Below are positions 6,850 to 10,736 of a stretch of 10,736 bases of DNA, one piece after another; the stretch's first letter is position 1, and every line of letters begins with the position of its first letter. Location: assembly GCA_000495415.1 (NCBI GenBank), contig AWGX01000919.1, positions 1-10,736 on the forward strand, read 5' to 3'. This DNA is from Smithella sp. ME-1 (lineage in GTDB: Bacteria > Desulfobacterota > Syntrophia > Syntrophales > Smithellaceae). Both the position numbers and the translations under genes were made by a program. The notes beneath the pieces are model-generated. The model made no database searches. It was not told the origin of the DNA and saw only the letters and a program-made list of their open reading frames with translations.

Positions 6850-7428
6850 CTAATTGCCCGCGACCATTTTCCTCAGTGCAGGAACCATAGATTGCGCGTT
6901 TTCCTTACTGGTGGATATCACTTTAAAATACGGAATATACCAGCCGGCATTTACAAAATTGGAATAAGTACAATCAACCCAGCCCGGATATTTCTCGGAT
7001 GCTATTAATTTCCAGCTTCCCCCGTAATAGTCCATATCCCCGTCTGTCCTTTTCCATTTCACAGAAAAATTCTTCTCATCAACCGTGCGTTTCACATTAA
7101 AAATTTTTGTTCCCAGTGAAGTTTCAAGAGTATAATTCCATAAAATGGTCCCGGCATCAATATCCTTCACTTTAACAACCTTTTTTACAGCGGGAAAAAG
7201 TTTCCCCAGATGGTCAATTCCACCTATCCATTTCCAGACATCTTCAGGTTTACCCTTCACGAAAAAGTTAACGGTAAGACCCTTGATACCGTCTTCGTTT
7301 TTAACCTCTTTCATATCAAGAGTCTGAGGAGGCTCAGCGCCAAAAGCAGGTATAAAATTACCTAAACAAAAAATTGATAAAGCCATACTTAAAAACAATA
7401 CTGTCAAAATCCTTTTCGCTGTACCCAT
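6850..7428 (-). CDS. Exported START/SRPBCC-fold protein
   Basis: The 192-residue product has a clear signal peptide (KR at 5-6, hydrophobic 7-27, probable cleavage after FGA at about 31). The mature part has the pattern of the SRPBCC (START-like) fold that binds lipids or other hydrophobic ligands: a first strand GLTVNFFVKGKPEDVWKWI (50-68), the helix segment IDHLGKLFPAVKKV (71-84) typical of polyketide-cyclase and RatA/COQ10-like members, then antiparallel strands and a long C-terminal helix (about 170-190). The ligand cannot be read from the sequence. An ideal AAGGAGG (7434-7440 on the plus strand) lies five bases before ATG, and TAGAAT (7455-7460) is a possible -10 box. It stands alone, convergent with the gene ending at 6700. 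Confidence 0.85.
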   Translation of the reverse strand: MGTAKRILTVLFLSMALSIFCLGNFIPAFGAEPPQTLDMKEVKNEDGIKGLTVNFFVKGKPEDVWKWIGGIDHLGKLFPAVKKVVKVKDIDAGTILWNYTLETSLGTKIFNVKRTVDEKNFSVKWKRTDGDMDYYGGSWKLIASEKYPGWVDCTYSNFVNAGWYIPYFKVISTSKENAQSMVPALRKMVAGN

Positions 7429-7589
7429 AAAAACCTCCTTTTTATTGCTTAATGATTCTAAATACCTGTTATTTAAAATATTAAACTTTCGCTATTTAAA
7501 AATTTCTCACAAGGACAACCAAAAATCAAGTTATTAATAAATTGCCGCATGGCCTATCTTGATTAATTATAGGTATTTTAATAGTTTAT
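7429..7589. other. AT-rich intergenic DNA, no gene
   Basis: Together with the following gene remnant and a short tail this forms a 281-base gap between the START-fold gene and the exostosin-like gene. It holds the likely promoter and ribosome binding site of the former, a perfect palindrome TTATTAATAA (7531-7540), and a weak stem AATCAAG/CTTGATT (7524-7530 and 7558-7564). No credible coding frame was found. Confidence 0.5.
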
Positions 7590-7665
7590 GCTGATATATT
7601 TTTGTTTCCAGCTTTCTGATACACGCCAGAACATTTTCTCTTGAAACAATTAAAGTAGCCGTATT
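7590..7665 (-). pseudogene. Decayed 3' end of a histone-deacetylase-like gene
   Basis: This stretch aligns with the 3' end of the intact deacetylase gene (about 8705-8780) in the same orientation. The best runs are TTTGTTTCCA against TTTGTCTCCA and a shared ACGCCAGAAC, with roughly two thirds of bases identical by eye over about 65 bases. In the matching frame it reads VLACIRKLETK, against VLAFVQGLETK in the intact protein. Upstream it needs a two-base gap to stay aligned (EYGY against EGGY), and the stop codon is lost, so it cannot be functional. Nothing of the rest of the gene is visible. It lies about 45 bases beyond the stop of the exostosin-like gene, which is thus flanked by two copies of this gene end. 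Confidence 0.7.
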
Positions 7666-7709
7666 CTAAAACGCAAGCTAAGATATCTTGAACGGAATGA
7701 GGCCTTTCT

Positions 7710-8699
7710 TTAGCATTTTATCAAAGTTTCTCTAATGGCATTAATCAAATTATTTGGATCAAGCCGTTTAAGAACAGTTTCTCTGTGGGTAAGATCGCCA
7801 TATTGTTGCAGCCATTTATTCAGGTTGCGTTTATCCTTAATTTCTTTCCAGTCATCAATTAAAACAACAGGAAGACCTTCAAACAGACTATTTAGAGACG
7901 ACGTTTTTGTAATTACGATTGTGCCAAGATAAAGCAGTTCCCAGGTTCGATGACAATCGAGCCCGTTTCCCGGCGCGCTGAGGACAAAGGGATATTCGGC
8001 ATAACGATTCCAAATCGCTTTTTGTGAAATGCGTTTTTTCAGAAAATCTACATGATCGCAAGTACGAAGATCGGCAATCGCCCGGCGTCTTTCCTCCGAA
8101 GCAAAGCTTACTCCCAGATCGCAAAATACTCTAAGTGGTAGTTGATTCAGCGGTAGACGACGCGAGCTAATACTATTCAGCAGTGTTATTAAGTAGTGTT
8201 GACTGGTGCAGAAACGCGGCGTGTGAAAGTCAATTCCTATAGGCAGTGGTGCGAGTTTGGGATGTTTGTAGCCATCATAGTTTTGTGTATGCCAGGACAC
8301 AAGCCATGGACAGTCAAGCAGCGCATTGACTGTGGCAGGGGCAATTTCTGAAGGAACAGATACATCACCGTCCGTTGTAATTAAAGCAAACGGCTTTTTA
8401 ATAGTCGGTAAAGCACCGCGAACAAAATTGTCAAGATCACAAGCTCTTCCATCCCTTGACTGTGTGCTTAACCGCACCCACACAAGACCATTGGCACCGG
8501 CATAATACCGGCTAAAGAATGATTCCGGCTGGCATGATTCAGTTTCTTCAAGCCAATAAGATTCAGAACCTTTGAAATCGCAATACTGGCTTATTCCCTT
8601 CGACCACAGATGAGGTTGATTATAATTTCGTGAGTCTATCCATGTCAACCGGATTATCAGTCGTCTTAACCTCTCACGTTGAGCAGGAAGAAACCTCAT
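7710..8699 (-). CDS. Exostosin-like protein, putative glycosyltransferase
   Basis: The 329-residue product has no signal peptide or membrane segment. Its C-terminal third has the pattern seen in exostosin/GT47-like proteins: YPFVLSAPGNGLDCHRTWE (236-254), LGTIVITKTSSLNSLFEGLP (258-277) and VVLIDDWKEI (278-287), which in glycosyltransferases forms the nucleotide-sugar side of a GT-B fold. Earlier blocks are LITTDGDVSVP (106-116) and LPIGIDFHT (152-160). A role in polysaccharide or glycan synthesis is inferred, and donor and acceptor are unknown. I chose ATG 8699, seven bases after the deacetylase stop; a TTG at 8732 would extend it by 11 residues into that gene. There is no good ribosome binding site (GGAG is 16 bases away), so coupling to the upstream gene is likely. 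Arginine-rich composition and the flanking gene remnant suggest acquisition. Confidence 0.8.
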   Translation of the reverse strand: MRFLPAQRERLRRLIIRLTWIDSRNYNQPHLWSKGISQYCDFKGSESYWLEETESCQPESFFSRYYAGANGLVWVRLSTQSRDGRACDLDNFVRGALPTIKKPFALITTDGDVSVPSEIAPATVNALLDCPWLVSWHTQNYDGYKHPKLAPLPIGIDFHTPRFCTSQHYLITLLNSISSRRLPLNQLPLRVFCDLGVSFASEERRRAIADLRTCDHVDFLKKRISQKAIWNRYAEYPFVLSAPGNGLDCHRTWELLYLGTIVITKTSSLNSLFEGLPVVLIDDWKEIKDKRNLNKWLQQYGDLTHRETVLKRLDPNNLINAIRETLIKC

Positions 8700-8706
8700 A
8701 ACGATA

Positions 8707-9453
8707 TTATTTTGTCTCCAACCCCTGGACAAACGCCAGAACGTTTTTGCCTAAAACATTGTGATTATAGCCGCCTTCCAGAATACCGAAACAACCGCCA
8801 TTGTTGCGTTTTGCTGCTTCTCTTACCAGCTTGCCCATGTATTGATAGTCTTCAGTTTTTAATAATCCGCCCCAATCGGCCTCGTGATTATCAAAACCGG
8901 CAGATACGGCCACCATATCGGCATCAGCTTCAGCAAGTGCATCCTGCACATTTTTTAAATATTCATTGCGATTGGATGAAGCGGGATTGTAAATTTTCAC
9001 ATATCCCCTGCTCCCGAGAATATTGACATTGCCGTCCCCGAAATGCAGATCGAAATCCAGGATAAAAGCCTTTTTAATTTTGCCTTCTCTTTTTAGTTTC
9101 TCCAGCGCTATTGCCATATTGTTAAAATAGCAAAAACCCCAGGCGCTACCCGCGGAAGCGTGATGCCCGGGCGGACGGATTACGGCAAAACAAGGTTCAA
9201 CGAGACCCATTTGCGCTGCTTTAATCGCGCCGCCTGCGGCAAGCGCGGCAATATCATATACACCTTCCCGCTCGACCGACCTTATGTGCTCGGGAGTGTG
9301 AACTTTAAGAATATCTTCCTGTGTTGCTGCAATTGGTGTGACAAAAGTTACTTTGCCGCGCAAAGCTATTTCCACGGCTTGAATTCTTCCGGCAGCGGAA
9401 GCAGGATCGGTTGAATAAACTTCGTTATAGTCTTCATGATAAATAACCTTCAT
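8707..9453 (-). CDS. Histone deacetylase family protein (AcuC/HDAC-like deacetylase)
   Basis: Bacterial members of the arginase-deacetylase fold remove acetyl or similar groups from small amines, polyamines or lysines using a zinc ion. The 248 residues contain RPPGHHA (93-99) with the catalytic His97-His98 pair, GFCYFNNMAIA (106-116), DFDLHFGDG (133-141) with zinc ligands Asp135 and His137, AGFDNHEAD (185-193) with the third ligand Asp188, and EGGY (226-229) with the catalytic tyrosine. The common HHGNG element is HFGDG here. The protein is short for the family (often 300 or more), so loops are reduced. AAGGAGG (9459-9465 on the plus strand) lies five bases before ATG. It sits between the Nudix gene (26 bases) and the exostosin-like gene. 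The substrate is not readable from sequence. Confidence 0.95.
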   Translation of the reverse strand: MKVIYHEDYNEVYSTDPASAAGRIQAVEIALRGKVTFVTPIAATQEDILKVHTPEHIRSVEREGVYDIAALAAGGAIKAAQMGLVEPCFAVIRPPGHHASAGSAWGFCYFNNMAIALEKLKREGKIKKAFILDFDLHFGDGNVNILGSRGYVKIYNPASSNRNEYLKNVQDALAEADADMVAVSAGFDNHEADWGGLLKTEDYQYMGKLVREAAKRNNGGCFGILEGGYNHNVLGKNVLAFVQGLETK

Positions 9454-9480
9454 ACAATCCTCCTTTTATTGACGCCGCAA

Positions 9481-9924
9481 TTAATCTGACCTTAAAAATC
9501 CAATAGACCTTAAAGCATTAATAGTATTTATTGCCACCGGCAAATCAGTTAATTCTTCTGGAGAAAAAAAGCGGGCATCCACAGCATCATCAGCTCCCTT
9601 CGGTTCGCCTGAAACGTAGAGCGCCGCAAAATCAACTACTACAAAATGAAACTTTATTTTTCCAATATCGTCGCGTTCTATCAAATCAAACACATAAATG
9701 CATTCGCCAACAACAATCGTCAAACCCGTTTCTTCGAGTATCTCCCGCGCAGCGCATTCCTGCAGACTCTCACCAAGCTTCAACGTTCCTCCGGGAATTG
9801 CCCAAAACCCTTTGCTTGGCTCTATTCCGCGCTTTACTAATAAGACTTTCTCATCTTTTATTGTTATTGCCCCGACGCCGACTTTCGGCACTATCGGATA
9901 AGAATTTCCTGATTCCTGTTCCAT
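9481..9924 (-). CDS. Nudix hydrolase
   Basis: The product hydrolyses a nucleoside diphosphate linked to another group. The 147 residues hold a perfect Nudix box at 46-68 (GTLKLGESLQECAAREILEETGL), matching Gx5Ex7REUxEExGU, with Glu61, Glu64 and Glu65 available for metal binding. The preceding FWAIPGG (40-46) and VLLVKRG (27-33) are typical of MutT/ADP-ribose pyrophosphatase-like members. The substrate is unknown; ADP-sugars or oxidised nucleotides are guesses. ATG 9924 is chosen because the domain begins right after it. The frame stays open further upstream, but that part would lie inside the NRDE gene. It starts one base after the NRDE stop, so the two are probably translationally coupled. 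Confidence 0.94.
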   Translation of the reverse strand: MEQESGNSYPIVPKVGVGAITIKDEKVLLVKRGIEPSKGFWAIPGGTLKLGESLQECAAREILEETGLTIVVGECIYVFDLIERDDIGKIKFHFVVVDFAALYVSGEPKGADDAVDARFFSPEELTDLPVAINTINALRSIGFLRSD

Positions 9925-9925
9925 G

Positions 9926-10699
9926 TTATCTTTTCTTCTCCATGACGAAAGAAAAGCTGCTTTCGATCCACGGCTCCTTCTGACCGTCAAAAACTTTTTC
10001 CACAAACCTGACACGTCTGTTTTTGCCGATAAATAAAATTGTAGAAGAACGGGTTCCATAGATGGGACTTGTGATAAACACGGGCGATAATATCCGCTCC
10101 CATTCCAGACCAACACCTGTTGATGGCAATTTGCTGTCCGGTGCGACGCGACGATCAGCCAGCAGGGCAAATAAAGTTTCCTCCAAATCGGATCCTCTTT
10201 TATCCAGCGCGATTTTCAAAAGGCGTTTTCCCCTAGATACTTTCGGCCATGGTGAATTTAACAAATGATTACTCAATCCATATATTCCCGCTTTTATTTT
10301 TTTTGTTTCCCCGCGACTGGAGAAAACGAACAGATCATTATCATCACCTATAAGCAGATTGAAACTGTTGTACTTCCCGGCCTGTGAGGAAATGTTTTCC
10401 AGATACTTGACCGCATTCTGCTTGCCGATAAGGTAGCGACTGACCAGCCTGCCGCGTGAAGGAGCATTGCTTTTAAAAGCAGACGGATCACGATAATTAG
10501 TGATGGCAGCGAATTTTCCTTCTTTGGTAATACCCAACCATGTGCCGCCGGCCTTCAAGTCTCGCCCGGCAAGCACATTTTGCTGATTTTTCCAAAAGTC
10601 TGCAGGAAACGATGGACGCTCATAAAACTCATCACGGTTAGCAGCAAGAATTAACCGATATGATGGATGAACATTATATGCTAATAATATAAGACACAT
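9926..10699 (-). CDS. NRDE/TANGO2-family protein
   Basis: The 257-residue product belongs to the NRDE (Transport and Golgi organization 2, TANGO2) family. In eukaryotes TANGO2 is linked to Golgi, lipid and haem metabolism; the bacterial role is unclear. Family features are MCLI at the start with Cys2 placed as in N-terminal-nucleophile-like proteins, AANRDEFYERP (19-29), GGTWLGI (51-57), TNYRDP (67-72), and SRGRLV (81-86). The full family length is present. I chose ATG 10699 because MCLI is the conserved start; a TTG at 10714 would add five residues. No strong ribosome binding site is seen. It opens the visible minus-strand run, but a gene further upstream outside the window may belong to the same transcript. 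Confidence 0.93.
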   Translation of the reverse strand: MCLILLAYNVHPSYRLILAANRDEFYERPSFPADFWKNQQNVLAGRDLKAGGTWLGITKEGKFAAITNYRDPSAFKSNAPSRGRLVSRYLIGKQNAVKYLENISSQAGKYNSFNLLIGDDNDLFVFSSRGETKKIKAGIYGLSNHLLNSPWPKVSRGKRLLKIALDKRGSDLEETLFALLADRRVAPDSKLPSTGVGLEWERILSPVFITSPIYGTRSSTILFIGKNRRVRFVEKVFDGQKEPWIESSFSFVMEKKR

Positions 10700-10714
10700 C
10701 TTATACCAACTCAA

Positions 10715-10736
10715 ATCAAAGCGCTATTTTTGTTGG
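10715..10736 (-). repeat. Right copy of imperfect window-end inverted repeat
   Basis: Read on the minus strand these 22 bases begin CCAACAAAAATAGCG and match bases 3-24 with one mismatch. They lie immediately upstream of the NRDE gene. In one minus-strand frame they read NKNSALI and meet a TGA at 10713-10711, so they could be the tail of a gene outside the window; the left copy reads NKDSALI in the corresponding frame. Confidence 0.6.

Noticed and set aside
7531..7689. Perfect 10-base palindromes TTATTAATAA and AAGATATCTT
   Set aside because: Short AT-rich palindromes are expected in this composition, and no link to a promoter or gene was found.
8679..9026. Plus-strand open frame of 115 codons opposite the HDAC-like gene
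   Set aside because: It is antisense to a gene with intact catalytic motifs and shows no protein-like pattern.
9925..10170. N-terminal extension of the Nudix frame by 82 codons
   Set aside because: It overlaps the NRDE gene in another frame, and the Nudix domain begins just after the ATG at 9924.

Overview
The window looks like chromosomal DNA of a Gram-negative bacterium, most likely a deltaproteobacterium (Desulfobacterota). The evidence is a YidC with an N-terminal membrane anchor and a large periplasmic domain, several exported proteins with signal peptides, AT-leaning base composition, and the gene order rpmH-rnpA-yidD-yidC-jag-mnmE. The taxonomic placement is an inference from protein style and gene order, not a database result.

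Left part (1-500): a short unassigned edge, a hairpin, and the class A RNase P RNA gene (rnpB) on the minus strand with its own sigma70-like promoter. A noncoding AT-rich stretch of about 310 bases (498-808) separates it from the plus-strand cluster and holds divergent promoters.

Core cluster (809-6700, plus strand): rpmH (ribosomal protein L34), rnpA (RNase P protein), yidD and yidC (membrane protein insertion), jag/khpB (KH-R3H RNA-binding protein) and mnmE (tRNA wobble-uridine modification GTPase), then an unassigned exported protein with an N-terminal region like that of the flagellar protein FlgT. Gaps are 3 to 49 bases, so this is probably one operon for RNA processing, ribosome and membrane biogenesis. 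The RNA and protein subunits of RNase P lie divergently within about 850 bases.

Right part (6850-10699, minus strand): read in the direction of transcription, an NRDE/TANGO2-family protein, a Nudix hydrolase, a histone-deacetylase-like deacetylase and an exostosin-like protein form a tight run with gaps of 1, 26 and 7 bases. After a noncoding gap there is a separate gene for an exported START/SRPBCC-fold protein. It converges on the core cluster at 6701-6849, where a perfect 11-base inverted repeat lies.

The most unusual points are these. A decayed copy of the deacetylase gene's 3' end lies just beyond the exostosin-like gene, so that gene is flanked by two copies of the same coding end. An imperfect 22-base inverted repeat sits at the two extreme ends of the window. 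rnpB and rnpA are close neighbours. No CRISPR array, transposase, phage gene or tRNA was seen, and most of the window is ordinary housekeeping DNA.
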